A DNA stretch of 26,444 bases from CAZKRU01 sp964555235 (GCA_964555235.1 CAZKRU010000060.1:1-26444); one strand, 5' to 3'. Numbered from the stretch's first letter, positions 15,315-23,397 are shown. Program-made: numbers and translations. The notes: generated from the letters alone by a model not told the origin.

Positions 15315-16190
15315 TTATTCCAGCACTCCCAAGAGCCCCAAAAGTCGGTGAAGTTCATCCGCCGAAAAATACTGAAGCTCAATGCGGCCGGTCTCCCCGT
15401 TTCCATGGAGTTGAACGCGAGTTCCGAGTTTTCGTTGGATACGCTGTTCCAGGTCGCGCCAGTCAGCGGACGTCGCTCCCGACTTTCCGGATTTCTTTGA
15501 CTTGGGTGAGGATTCCTCGAGGGACTGTACCAGTTTTTCAGTTTGGCGGACCGTGAGGTGATCCTTGATCACGCGATGCGCTACTTTGAGCTGATCGCTG
15601 CTTCGTGCGAGGGAGAGGATGACTTTACCGTGACCGACCGAAAGCTGGCCCGTCCCGATCCATTTTTTAATCTCATCCGGGAGACTTAATAGACGCACGG
15701 CATTCGCGATCGTTGCGCGGGGTTTTCCGACGCGAGCGGCAATTTCTTCCTGACTTGCCTTGAAGCTTTGAATTAAGAGCGCGTAGCCTTCCGCTTCTTC
15801 AATGGGGCTTAGGTCGGCACGCTGAAGATTTTCAATGAGTGCCAGTTCGAGAACCTCTCGATCGCTGGCGGAACGAACAATGACAGGTACATGAGAGAGA
15901 CCGGCTTTTTGAGAGGCGCGCCAACGACGTTCACCCGCGATCAATTCAAATTTTCCATCGACCTTTCGAACGATGAGCGGCTGAATGATTCCCTGCTTTT
16001 GGATCGACTGCGCCATCTCCTCGATTTTTTCATCGGAAAAAACTTTACGTGGCTGGTAGGGGCTGGGGACGATTTGATTTGCGGAAATATCCTGAACACG
16101 CTCCCCCTTTTCTGGAATCGGTTGAGGGGAAGAGAGCGTATTACTTCCGATGAGGGCTCCTAAGCCGCGTCCAAGTCCTGATTTTGCCAT
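15315..16190 (-). CDS. parB: Chromosome-partitioning protein ParB
   Basis: A 291-residue ParB/Spo0J protein. The start MAKSGLGRGLGALIG at 16190 is the standard ParB N-terminus; an in-frame ATG four codons upstream (16202) is also possible. The CTP-binding and CTPase motifs are present: GERRWRA at 86-92 and ENLQRADLSPIEEA at 120-133. A helix-turn-helix (SQEEIAARVGKPRATIANAV) follows, then a basic linker and a C-terminal dimerisation region (HRLLGLLGVLE). ParB spreads from parS sites and works with ParA in segregation. ParA is not downstream and would have to lie elsewhere, and I found no parS match in the window. It is first in the operon with the dehydrogenase and the FlgF/FlgG-like gene. Confidence 0.95.
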   Translation of the reverse strand: MAKSGLGRGLGALIGSNTLSSPQPIPEKGERVQDISANQIVPSPYQPRKVFSDEKIEEMAQSIQKQGIIQPLIVRKVDGKFELIAGERRWRASQKAGLSHVPVIVRSASDREVLELALIENLQRADLSPIEEAEGYALLIQSFKASQEEIAARVGKPRATIANAVRLLSLPDEIKKWIGTGQLSVGHGKVILSLARSSDQLKVAHRVIKDHLTVRQTEKLVQSLEESSPKSKKSGKSGATSADWRDLEQRIQRKLGTRVQLHGNGETGRIELQYFSADELHRLLGLLGVLE

Positions 16191-16282
16191 AAAGGGAACC
16201 ATACGGATTGCTCAAAAACTTCCAAGTCCAATTCCATATCACTCCTGTCCAAAATAAAACCCGATCACCGAGGAGGAACCGG

Positions 16283-16432
16283 ATGGGGGGGATTGAACTG
16301 CAACGACTCCAAGGCCTCAAAAGGGAGAGTCTCATGGACAGGGCTTTCTATCTTGAATGCTCTCATGAGCGGACAGCAGGGGTGCTGAATAGAAAAACAT
16401 TGGATCCGATTCTTGTCGGGCTATGCTATTGA
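16283..16432 (+). CDS. 49-residue leader-like small ORF upstream of radical SAM gene
   Basis: The ORF runs from ATG 16283 to TGA 16430-16432. It has one of the strongest Shine-Dalgarno sites in the window, AGGAGG at 16271-16276 with 6-base spacing. The peptide begins MGGIELQRLQGLKRESLMDR, contains one mid-chain Cys (LECSHERTAG) and ends LDPILVGLCY. No transmembrane segment or known family is seen. Its stop is one base before the radical SAM start ATG, which itself has no clear ribosome site, so this ORF probably delivers ribosomes to the next gene. It may be a real small protein, a leader peptide or a substrate-like peptide; sequence alone does not decide. Confidence 0.5.
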   Translation: MGGIELQRLQGLKRESLMDRAFYLECSHERTAGVLNRKTLDPILVGLCY

Positions 16433-16433
16433 A

Positions 16434-17309
16434 ATGGCCTCGGATTCCTTAATTGATGCACATTTGGATCATCGTCGGACGTTTGATGATTTTCTGTATG
16501 TTTACCCGGTGATTTCGCGTCGCTCGAAAGGGGTTTCGATTGGAGTTAATTTGAATCCGGACAAGGTTTGTAATTTTGATTGCGTCTATTGTGAGGTCGA
16601 TCGAAAAGTGCCGGGACGGGTCCGGGCGGTGGATCTTCCCGTGCTGGAGACGGAATTACGGGCCATGATCGGTGCGTGGAAGGATGGAACCATTTTTCAA
16701 CGAGAGCCTTTTGCGAGTGCTCCGATGGATTGGCGGCGTTTGAATGACATCGCGTTCAGTGGAGATGGGGAGCCGACTACCTGTCCGGTTTTCGATGGGG
16801 CGGTGGAGATTGCGTTTCGGCTGCGGGGCGAATTGACGACGCCAGAGACAAAGCTGGTCTTGATTACGGATTCCGCCTGTTTGGATCGTCCTAAGGTCAA
16901 AGCGGGACTGGATCGGATGAGGCAAGGGGCGCATGAGGTTTGGGCGAAGCTGGATGCGGGGACGGAATCTTATTATCGGACGGTGAATCGTAGTAATATC
17001 TCATTCGATCGCGTTCTCAAGAATATTACCGAAACCGCGCAGCGAATGCCGATCTGGATTCAGACACTTTTTCTAAAAGTTCATGGAGAGCTCCCCTCCG
17101 AAGCGGAAATCACGGCTTATAACGAAAGAATCCGGGAGGTCCTCAAAGCCGGGGGGCAAATCATTGGATTACAACTCTACACGGTGGCACGACCGACCCC
17201 GGAGGCTTTTGCCTGTGCGCTCACGACTGCAGAGTTGGATGCGATTGCCGGACGAATTCATGAGGCGACCGGACTCCCGCAAGTGCTTGGGTATGGTAAC
17301 GCTAATTAG
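16434..17309 (+). CDS. Radical SAM protein, TYW1-like (COG0731-type)
   Basis: A 291-residue radical SAM enzyme from ATG 16434. Starting at the in-frame TTG 16413 would overlap the small ORF. The [4Fe-4S] motif CNFDCVYCE (CxxxCxxC) lies at about residues 47-54, after the YVYPVISRRSKGVSIGVNL lead-in typical of this group. FSGDGEPTTCP is the usual glycine-rich SAM-binding strand, and WAKLDAGTESYY matches other members. Proteins of this set resemble the radical SAM part of TYW1 (wybutosine synthesis), but bacterial members are of unknown substrate. Co-translation with a 49-residue ORF just upstream is its notable context. ParB lies divergently upstream. Confidence 0.9.
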   Translation: MASDSLIDAHLDHRRTFDDFLYVYPVISRRSKGVSIGVNLNPDKVCNFDCVYCEVDRKVPGRVRAVDLPVLETELRAMIGAWKDGTIFQREPFASAPMDWRRLNDIAFSGDGEPTTCPVFDGAVEIAFRLRGELTTPETKLVLITDSACLDRPKVKAGLDRMRQGAHEVWAKLDAGTESYYRTVNRSNISFDRVLKNITETAQRMPIWIQTLFLKVHGELPSEAEITAYNERIREVLKAGGQIIGLQLYTVARPTPEAFACALTTAELDAIAGRIHEATGLPQVLGYGNAN

Positions 17310-17340
17310 TCTATGTTGCTGAAAACGGTGGGCGCCTATT

Positions 17341-17365
17341 TTGAATCAGGAACTCACGAACTCAG
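17341..17365 (+). repeat. 25-bp intergenic repeat, inverted copy of 1180-1204
   Basis: TTGAATCAGGAACTCACGAA plus CTCAG is the exact reverse complement of bases 1180-1204, about 16 kb away. It lies 31 bp after the radical SAM stop codon. An exact 25-base match between two noncoding regions is not expected by chance in 26 kb and marks a dispersed repeat family. Confidence 0.75.
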
Positions 17366-17597
17366 GAAAGAAAGTATCCGATCTCATTGGGGTCCAAGAT
17401 GAAATTCTCTGTGTAACGGAGAGTCTTTCTTCGAGCCCTTGGAGGCTTTGAGGTCGATTCGGATCGTTGAAGTTTCAACCCCCGCCTGCAACGGCTATGC
17501 CGTAGGCATTGCGGGCAGGGCGACGCCGCAAAAGCTCAACGGAGGAATTTTGTTTTCAAGTCCAAACCAATCAACCGTTGAGGCCGTCGAGCCTTTG
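17366..17597. other. Hairpin-rich gene-free interval
   Basis: This is most of the 319-bp gap between the radical SAM and hybrid kinase genes. I see three nested or adjacent inverted repeats and no supportable gene. GTTGA/TCAAC is at 17466-17470 and 17475-17479. An imperfect 12-base pair of arms (17480-17491 with 17509-17520, 10 of 12 matching) surrounds the inner CGGC/GCCG pair (17492-17495, 17499-17502). CTCAACGG/CCGTTGAG is at 17535-17542 and 17575-17582. An 82-codon plus-strand frame crosses it but reads through into the kinase gene. It may be a dispersed repeat or structured RNA element. Confidence 0.5.
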
Positions 17598-17614
17598 CGG
17601 TTAAAACCGTTTTT
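17598..17614 (+). terminator. Weak terminator-like hairpin
   Basis: CGGTT-AA-AACCG (17598-17609) is followed by TTTTT (17610-17614) on the plus strand. The stem is only 5 bp, so it is a weak candidate for ending the radical SAM transcript. It also lies 14 bp beyond the stop of the minus-strand kinase gene. Confidence 0.3.
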
Positions 17615-17628
17615 ACCTCAAAAATGCT

Positions 17629-19716
17629 CTATTGATCCAAGGCGTCCCGAACCCAACGGACGAGAAAGGCCGGAGAGAACGGCTTAAATTGGACGGAAAT
17701 GTTGTCCATTTGGTCATCGCCGTAACCGGTAACGAAAAGCGTTTTCATCCCGGGATAAAGCTTTTGAAGTTTTTCAGAAAGTAATCGTCCGCCTTGAGGG
17801 GCAATGGTTAATTCCGAAACGAGAAGTTTGGGGGGAGTGAGGGCTGCTAACTTCAGCGCCTCGTCACTCGTGGCAGCGGATTGAGGTTTGTATCCATAGT
17901 CCGTGAGGACGCGGACGATCAGTTCCCGGACTTTGGTATCCGGATCAACGACCAGAATGGGTTCCGCCCCGCAGAGTGTTTCGCGTGATCGGTTTTTTTC
18001 CGATTCCTCGGCCGGCTTTTCCAGCGTGGTCGGAAAGTAGATATTGAAGCAGGTTCCGATTCCGGGAGTGGAATCGACTCCGATGTGACCATGCACGTAT
18101 TGAACAATTCCATAAACGGTAGAAAGGCCGAGGCCGGTCCCTTTTCCGACGCCTTTGGTCGTGAAGAACGGTTCAAAAATTTTCGCTTTAACTTCGGCAC
18201 TCATTCCGCAGCCGGTGTCTTCCACGGCGAGAAGAGCGTAATCGCCCGGGGTCGGAGGATTTTCGTTTTTTCCCGCTTCGCTTTCTGAAATCGAAACATT
18301 CGAGGAGCGGACCACAATTTTTCCAACTTCGCTCATGGCATCCTTGGCATTAACGACGAGGTTGAGGAGAACTTGCTCGAGCTGGCCGGGATCAATTTTT
18401 ATTTTTTGGAGATTTGGCTCGGTGAGGATGACGAGCTGAATCCCCTGCGGGAGAAGTCGTCGGAGCATTTTGTCGATTTCTGCGACAATGGAATTCAGAT
18501 CGAGAACTTTCGGGTTGGTGGTTTGTCTTCGACTGAAGGTGAGGAGCTGTCGGGTTAATGCGGAAGCACGCTCTCCGGATTTCCGAATTTCTTCAAGGTC
18601 ATTCCAAAGATCGCTTCCTTCGTCTGCATTCATCAAGGCGAACTCACAAAAGCCGGCGATGGCGGTAAGGATGTTGTTAAAATCGTGGGCAACCCCGCCG
18701 GCGAGTCGGCCGACCGCTTCCATTTTTTGAGCCTGACGGAGCTCTTCCTGACTTTTGAGAAGCGCGTTCGCGGCGGCTTTTTTCTCGCGAATGTCGCGGA
18801 AGATCGTGACGTTTCCGATGATCTGTCCGGCATGATTTCGGATCGCGGAAAGGTTCAGCTCGATGGGAATCGTTTCGGTGGAATGACGGGGGAGGAGACA
18901 TTGTTCCAAGCGAAGCGTGCTCGTTGCATCGGTTTTGGCCTGAACCAGACGCAGCACTTCCGAGAGCGGTTTTCCAACGGCTTCGTCGCGGGGCCAAGCC
19001 GTGAGATGCTCGGCGGAGGTATTTAAAAAAGTGATGATATTCTCGTTGTCGGTCGTAATAACGGCGTCATCAATGGAGCGAACGACGGATGTGAACCAAG
19101 CTTCATCACCTTCATGGGTGCTGGTGCGGTAAAGGCTAATCGGGAGCGTGGCGGGATGCGCGCAGACGCCGGCTTGAACTTTCATTACCGCTTCCGGGCC
19201 GAGGAGCTGTTCGATGATCGTATAAGCAAATTCAGCAGCACTTCCTGCCGCAAGGCTGGTGATCAATTTTCCATCGACGACGATTCGGGCGTGAGGTTGA
19301 AGTTGTTCGGAAGGAAGGGAGGCGTGGGTGCTCGGGTGACCGATTAGTTTTTCTCCAGAAAGAAGCCCATGCTCCACCAAGATGGTGGGGGCGGCACAAA
19401 TCGCACCGATCCATCCTGAAATGCTGCGTTGTTTTTGCAGCAGGGCGAGGACGCGCGGATCTTTCTTGAGGTTGAGTGTGCCGTCAATTCCTCCAGGAAG
19501 GATAATGATGGAAAAAGTCTCATTGAGGGCGGACTCCAGAGCGAGATCGGCCAAGTGACGGGTATTTCGAGAGGCTGTGATCGGATTTTCAGTGGTTCCC
19601 GCGGTTACGACTTCGATGGAGGCGCGGCGAAGAAAATCGATCACCGTGATCGCTTCGACTTCTTCGAAACCAGGAGCCAAGAGTACCAATGCGCGTGGGT
19701 TCGCCATAGATGACAT
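17629..19716 (-). CDS. DJ-1/PfpI-PAS-histidine kinase-receiver fusion protein
   Basis: A 695-residue protein from ATG 19716 (AGAGGA 8 bases upstream; an in-frame ATG at 19797 is less likely). Residues about 6-180 are a complete DJ-1/PfpI domain: PGFEEVEAI with Glu21 equivalent to human DJ-1 Glu18, ILPGG, and the nucleophile elbow GAICAAPTIL with Cys107. A PAS domain follows (205-310, VRSIDDAVITTDNENIITF). The kinase has the H-box GGVAHDFNNIL with His344, the N-box NLVVNAKDAM with Asn456, and EDTGCGM and GKGTGLGLSTVYGI (525-537). The C-terminal receiver-like domain (587-695) has LVVDPD, FVTGY and FKPF with Lys678, but Glu635 (LLVSELTIA) where Asp should be phosphorylated. No transmembrane helix is seen, so it is probably cytosolic. 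It lies 101 bp after the Lol permease gene. Confidence 0.93.
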   Translation of the reverse strand: MSSMANPRALVLLAPGFEEVEAITVIDFLRRASIEVVTAGTTENPITASRNTRHLADLALESALNETFSIIILPGGIDGTLNLKKDPRVLALLQKQRSISGWIGAICAAPTILVEHGLLSGEKLIGHPSTHASLPSEQLQPHARIVVDGKLITSLAAGSAAEFAYTIIEQLLGPEAVMKVQAGVCAHPATLPISLYRTSTHEGDEAWFTSVVRSIDDAVITTDNENIITFLNTSAEHLTAWPRDEAVGKPLSEVLRLVQAKTDATSTLRLEQCLLPRHSTETIPIELNLSAIRNHAGQIIGNVTIFRDIREKKAAANALLKSQEELRQAQKMEAVGRLAGGVAHDFNNILTAIAGFCEFALMNADEGSDLWNDLEEIRKSGERASALTRQLLTFSRRQTTNPKVLDLNSIVAEIDKMLRRLLPQGIQLVILTEPNLQKIKIDPGQLEQVLLNLVVNAKDAMSEVGKIVVRSSNVSISESEAGKNENPPTPGDYALLAVEDTGCGMSAEVKAKIFEPFFTTKGVGKGTGLGLSTVYGIVQYVHGHIGVDSTPGIGTCFNIYFPTTLEKPAEESEKNRSRETLCGAEPILVVDPDTKVRELIVRVLTDYGYKPQSAATSDEALKLAALTPPKLLVSELTIAPQGGRLLSEKLQKLYPGMKTLFVTGYGDDQMDNISVQFKPFSPAFLVRWVRDALDQ

Positions 19717-19817
19717 GAAAATGATCCTCTGGGATGAAGGTTGGGTCAATCTAATTTGATGGGGATTGATTCGGAAAACGTGGGAAGGCGGAGTCATCGT
19801 CCGGACCGCCCTGCCGA

Positions 19818-21059
19818 TTATTCATTTCGCAAGGCGGAGGCCGGAGCGAGTCGGGCGGCCTGCCAGGCGGGAAGGAGCGCGGCGAGGATGCAGATGGCGA
19901 TGGCGGTGAGTGCGACGCTCAGGGTGATGAAGAGATTTTGATCGGCCGGGATTTTGGTGAGTTGATAGACGGCGGCGGAGAAGGCGTCGATTTGGAAGAC
20001 TTTCAAAAGAAGATCCCGGATGAGATTGAGGTTCGAAAGGGTGAGTTGGGAGATGAGGAGGCCGATTCCTGATCCGAGAAGACCGACCCATGCGCCGTGA
20101 AAAAGGAAGATCCGAAGGACCATTGCGTCGCGTGCGCCGAGGGCCTTGAGAATTCCGATTTCGCGACGTTTTTGAACGGTGATGGTGATCAGGGTGCTGC
20201 AAAGCCCGAAGGCGGCGACGAGCATGATGACGAGAAGGATCAGCGCCATCATCACCTGCTCGGTAGCAATGGCGCGGAAGAGGGGACGATTTTGATCCAT
20301 CCAAGTCGTCGCATTGGCGGCGAGGCCGTGATGAGTGTTCCACTCCAGCTTGAACGGTTGAGCCAAAAACGGGTCTTGGAGTCGGACTTGGATTCCATGG
20401 ACGCGATTTTCAATGCGATAAAATCGTTGCGCGTTGAAAATGGAAGTGATCATGAAATTGAGATCGTAGTCGTGCATGCCGGTGTAAAAAATTCCGGTAA
20501 TCGTCATCTCGCTCGGGAGGAATGCCGCTTTGTCGGTTTTCTTTTTCCAATCCCCGAGATTCCCAGGAGAATAAACAAGAATTTTATCGCCAACGACGGC
20601 GCCGTGACGTCGTGCCCATTCCTGTCCAACGAGGACGGAATCGCCCCGCAACTCGAACTCCCCCGAGGAGAGATGTTGATTGATCGGAATGACTTGATTG
20701 GAGGTTTCAGGATCGACGCCACGAATAATGGGAGTACTGACCCGGCTGGCGCATTCGACGAGGACCGGGCCGTTGACATAAGGGGTTGCGGCGACAACGG
20801 CAGGATCCTTTCGGAGAATCTCCAGAATGGCATCAGGGATGAGGGGGTCTCCATTTTGTGAAATAATGACGTGCGGATTAAACTCCAGAACTTTCACGCG
20901 CATCTCTTTTTCGAATCCGCGCATGACGGAGAGAACGACGATCAGTGCCCAGACGCCAAGACTGACGCCAAGAATGGAGAGAACGGTAATGGTCGAGACA
21001 AACGTTTTCTGCGGGCGAAGATAGCGAAGCGCGAGAAACGATTCAGCCGAGCGAAACAT
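19818..21059 (-). CDS. LolC/LolE-family lipoprotein-releasing ABC permease
   Basis: A 413-residue inner-membrane permease of the FtsX/MacB-like group. MFRSAESFLALRYLRPQK is the standard LolC/E start. TM1 is at about 22-46 (VSTITVLSILGVSLGVWALI), and a large periplasmic domain follows. Three C-terminal helices begin with MMALILLVIMLVAAFGLCST, then the QKRREIGILKALGA coupling segment, and the chain ends LLPAWQAARLAPASALRNE. The family extracts outer-membrane lipoproteins and passes them to LolA, powered by LolD. ATG 21059 is chosen over the upstream in-frame start because it lies 2 bp after the stop of the ligase-like gene and has a TGAGG site. Its likely ATPase, lolD, is in the same window two genes upstream. 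Whether this is LolC, LolE or a single LolF-type permease is undetermined. Confidence 0.92.
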   Translation of the reverse strand: MFRSAESFLALRYLRPQKTFVSTITVLSILGVSLGVWALIVVLSVMRGFEKEMRVKVLEFNPHVIISQNGDPLIPDAILEILRKDPAVVAATPYVNGPVLVECASRVSTPIIRGVDPETSNQVIPINQHLSSGEFELRGDSVLVGQEWARRHGAVVGDKILVYSPGNLGDWKKKTDKAAFLPSEMTITGIFYTGMHDYDLNFMITSIFNAQRFYRIENRVHGIQVRLQDPFLAQPFKLEWNTHHGLAANATTWMDQNRPLFRAIATEQVMMALILLVIMLVAAFGLCSTLITITVQKRREIGILKALGARDAMVLRIFLFHGAWVGLLGSGIGLLISQLTLSNLNLIRDLLLKVFQIDAFSAAVYQLTKIPADQNLFITLSVALTAIAICILAALLPAWQAARLAPASALRNE

Positions 21060-21061
21060 GG

Positions 21062-22924
21062 TTAATGCCTCACTGCGGATTTTTTCCGGGCTTCGTCGAT
21101 CACGTGGTTGAGTGAATCCAACGTTGCCCGTGTGTTGCTCGGTTGATAAGGGCATTCGAGCGCCGCTTCATAGGCGGTTTGAGCCTTGGTGAGTTGTCCG
21201 CGTCTCCAGAAATGGGAGCCGAGTTCGGTCCAGAAATAGCCGCTGAAGGGCTGGTGTTTGATTGCTAGCTGATAATAGAGGAACGCTTCGACGTAGCGTT
21301 CCATGAGATCGTGGGCCATTCCAAGACGAAGCGTGATCGTATCATCGAGCGGATTAATTTTTGCCGCTTTTTGATACCAGCGAATCGATTCCAAGGCGGC
21401 AGGAATTCGGATGGCGCGATCTTGATTTTTGGCAGCTTTGGAGCGGTAGAGGTCGCCGAGATAGCATGCCACGGCTCCTGAATCCGGATCAGCAAGAGCG
21501 GCTTCGAGCGTCGTGGCAATTGCTTCGTCGAGATTAACGGAGTCCCCTTGCCGGTACATTTGCCAATACGGGAAATAGCCGCGCGACGTTTTTTGCAGGT
21601 GATAGCTCCAGGTGATCCAGAGAAAGAGAGCCGGAAGAAGCAAGAGTTTTGCCCAAGGAATTCGAGGGATATTGGCGTTTGATGGAGTCTCCCGAAGTCC
21701 GAGTCCAATGATGGTGAAAAAGAGAAGGGCATTGGCCGGAATGTGAAGATTGAAATCAACGAAGGAATGCAAGATGAGGGCCAGCATTGCGGCGGCGGCG
21801 CTCGCTTGCATGATTCGGTCATGCCAGGGGGCTTCGGGGTTGGGAGGGCGGGCCAGTTTTGCCGCGGCGGTGATGACAAAGCTGAGTGCTAAAAGGAGTC
21901 CAATCATCCCGTAGTCGGTCAGGACATTCAGGTAATCATTGTGATTGAAAACCGCCAAGGTGTCGTAGTGCGGATCTTGATAGCGAGGATGAATGTAGAG
22001 AAAGGTGGCGGGACCGGTTCCGGTCCATGGGTAGTCGTGGTGGATTTTGAGGGAATCGTAGAAGAGTTGAACTCGGACATAGCCAGGAGCCAATGATTTC
22101 ATGTCCGGATTGAAGCCTTCACTGAGTCGTTGTTGCAACGCTGGGATCATTGCAACGGCAAGTCCAAACCCGCCAACGAGGATAATGAAACCGGCAATTG
22201 GAATCCATTTTGAAATTTTCTTAAGGCGTACCGCGAAGTGGGTCAAAGCAAGTACGGCGCAGGCAAAAGCGAGCCAGCTTCCTCGGGAAAGGGTGAGGGT
22301 CAGGGTGATGAGAAGAATCCCGGCGGAATAAAGAAAAAGAATTCGAGTAATCCACGGAAGTCGTGAGAACCAGCCAAACGCGAACGCGATGGAAACCGCC
22401 ATGACCATGAAGTATCCGAGATGATTCGGACAACCGTAGGTCCCTGTCAGTCGGGGGGCGTAGTGAATATGCAGTTTTTCACCGTAGGGAAGGAAGAGAG
22501 GATTTGCTTTTAAAAAAAAGGCGAAAGCCGAGACACTGAGAGCGACGACGACGATTGAACCGAGAATGAGAAGGGCTTGATTGCGACGTTCAATTCCGTA
22601 GCGAGCGACCCAGAATACGCCCGCGTATGCGAAGATTTTCATCCATTCGAGTCGCGCCTCATAGGGGGCAATCGACTGACAAGCGAGGTAGGAAGCATAA
22701 ATCAGGAAAAGGAAGACGAATCCGTCGATGTGATCGGGACGCCAGGAGTTTCTCAGGAGTGAGGATTTCCATTCGATTAATTTGAAAAGAAAGACGATGC
22801 CGAGAAGAATAAAAATGGGAAGAAAGGTCCAAAGACGCGTGGCGCCGAGAACCGCGGGTCCCGCAGCCAGAGCGATGATGAGAAGAATGAGAGAAATCTG
22901 GGAGGAATTTTGTTTGTTTTCCAT
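21062..22924 (-). CDS. O-antigen ligase/polymerase-like membrane protein with C-terminal TPRs
   Basis: A 620-residue protein. The first 440 or so residues hold 10 or more hydrophobic helices. The Wzy_C/WaaL signature is visible: LTLTLSRGSWLAFACAVLAL, then a periplasmic loop with TGTGPATFLYIHP and FNHNDYLNVLTDYGMIGLLL. The C-terminal part (about 470-610) has TPR-like helices, for example ESIRWYQKAAKINPLDDTI and AQTAYEAALECPYQPS. Proteins of this build ligate or polymerise O-antigen or exopolysaccharide in the inner membrane; the exact glycan is unknown. ATG 22924 is chosen since the upstream frame lies inside the Fur gene; it is 8 bp past that stop. It ends 2 bp before the Lol permease, so all three genes look co-transcribed. 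Confidence 0.88.
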   Translation of the reverse strand: MENKQNSSQISLILLIIALAAGPAVLGATRLWTFLPIFILLGIVFLFKLIEWKSSLLRNSWRPDHIDGFVFLFLIYASYLACQSIAPYEARLEWMKIFAYAGVFWVARYGIERRNQALLILGSIVVVALSVSAFAFFLKANPLFLPYGEKLHIHYAPRLTGTYGCPNHLGYFMVMAVSIAFAFGWFSRLPWITRILFLYSAGILLITLTLTLSRGSWLAFACAVLALTHFAVRLKKISKWIPIAGFIILVGGFGLAVAMIPALQQRLSEGFNPDMKSLAPGYVRVQLFYDSLKIHHDYPWTGTGPATFLYIHPRYQDPHYDTLAVFNHNDYLNVLTDYGMIGLLLALSFVITAAAKLARPPNPEAPWHDRIMQASAAAAMLALILHSFVDFNLHIPANALLFFTIIGLGLRETPSNANIPRIPWAKLLLLPALFLWITWSYHLQKTSRGYFPYWQMYRQGDSVNLDEAIATTLEAALADPDSGAVACYLGDLYRSKAAKNQDRAIRIPAALESIRWYQKAAKINPLDDTITLRLGMAHDLMERYVEAFLYYQLAIKHQPFSGYFWTELGSHFWRRGQLTKAQTAYEAALECPYQPSNTRATLDSLNHVIDEARKKSAVRH

Positions 22925-22932
22925 CGGGAGAC

Positions 22933-23397
22933 TCAGGCTTTTTTCCGACGGAGGGGACGCTTTTTTTGGCAGGCGGGGCAGGTTCCTGAGAATTCGAGCT
23001 TGTGGGAGAGATCGCGAAATCCACACGTTTTTCGAAGATGATCTTCCAGTCGCGAGACCGTACATTCGTCGATCGCTTTTACGGTTTGGCAGTCCCGGCA
23101 GATCAAATAGTGATGATGATGCTCGTCGTGAATTTCGTAGCGTACCAGACCGTCATCCCAATGGTGAATTTCGACAAGCTTCTGCTTTTCAAGGAGTGTC
23201 ACGAATCGAAAGACTGTAGCGAAATCACACGAGGAATTTTTAATCTGGCGATGAAGTTCCTGAAGAGTGAGCGGATGGGTGGCGCGACTGAGGGCAGAAA
23301 TCAAGGCTTTGCGGCCATTGGTCACGCGGAGCTGATGTTGGCGAAGCCACTGCTCCGGATGAGTTGCCACTGCCGAGGTCGGGACCGAATGATTCAC
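22933..23397 (-). CDS. Fur-family metal-responsive transcriptional regulator
   Basis: A 154-residue Fur superfamily protein from GTG 23397, with an AGGA site 9-10 bases upstream. A GTG at 23466 in the same frame would add 23 residues that fall in a repeat and look unlike Fur. The winged helix spans about 15-85 (LRVTNGRKALISALSRATHP, FATVFRFVTLLEKQKLVEI). The metal-binding stretch HDEHHHHYLICRDC includes CxxC at 100-103, and a second CxxC (CPAC) is at 140-143, giving the four-Cys structural zinc site. A basic tail ends RRKKA. Which metal it senses (Fe, Zn, Ni or peroxide via Mn/Fe) cannot be decided. It heads the ligase/Lol permease transcript and may control it. Confidence 0.92.
   Translation of the reverse strand: MNHSVPTSAVATHPEQWLRQHQLRVTNGRKALISALSRATHPLTLQELHRQIKNSSCDFATVFRFVTLLEKQKLVEIHHWDDGLVRYEIHDEHHHHYLICRDCQTVKAIDECTVSRLEDHLRKTCGFRDLSHKLEFSGTCPACQKKRPLRRKKA

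Noticed and set aside
14793..15500. 235-codon plus-strand frame across the dehydrogenase and parB
   Set aside because: It crosses two well-supported minus-strand genes and has no recognisable domain.
15300..16300. parS site near parB
   Set aside because: I looked for a TGTTTCACGTGAAACA-like palindrome around parB and in the rest of the window and saw none.
17439..17687. 82-codon plus-strand ORF in the hairpin-rich gap
   Set aside because: It is built from inverted repeats, has no ribosome site and runs into the 3' end of the kinase gene on the other strand.
20097..20861. 254-codon plus-strand frame across the Lol permease gene
   Set aside because: Antisense shadow; the minus strand encodes a complete LolC/E-type permease.
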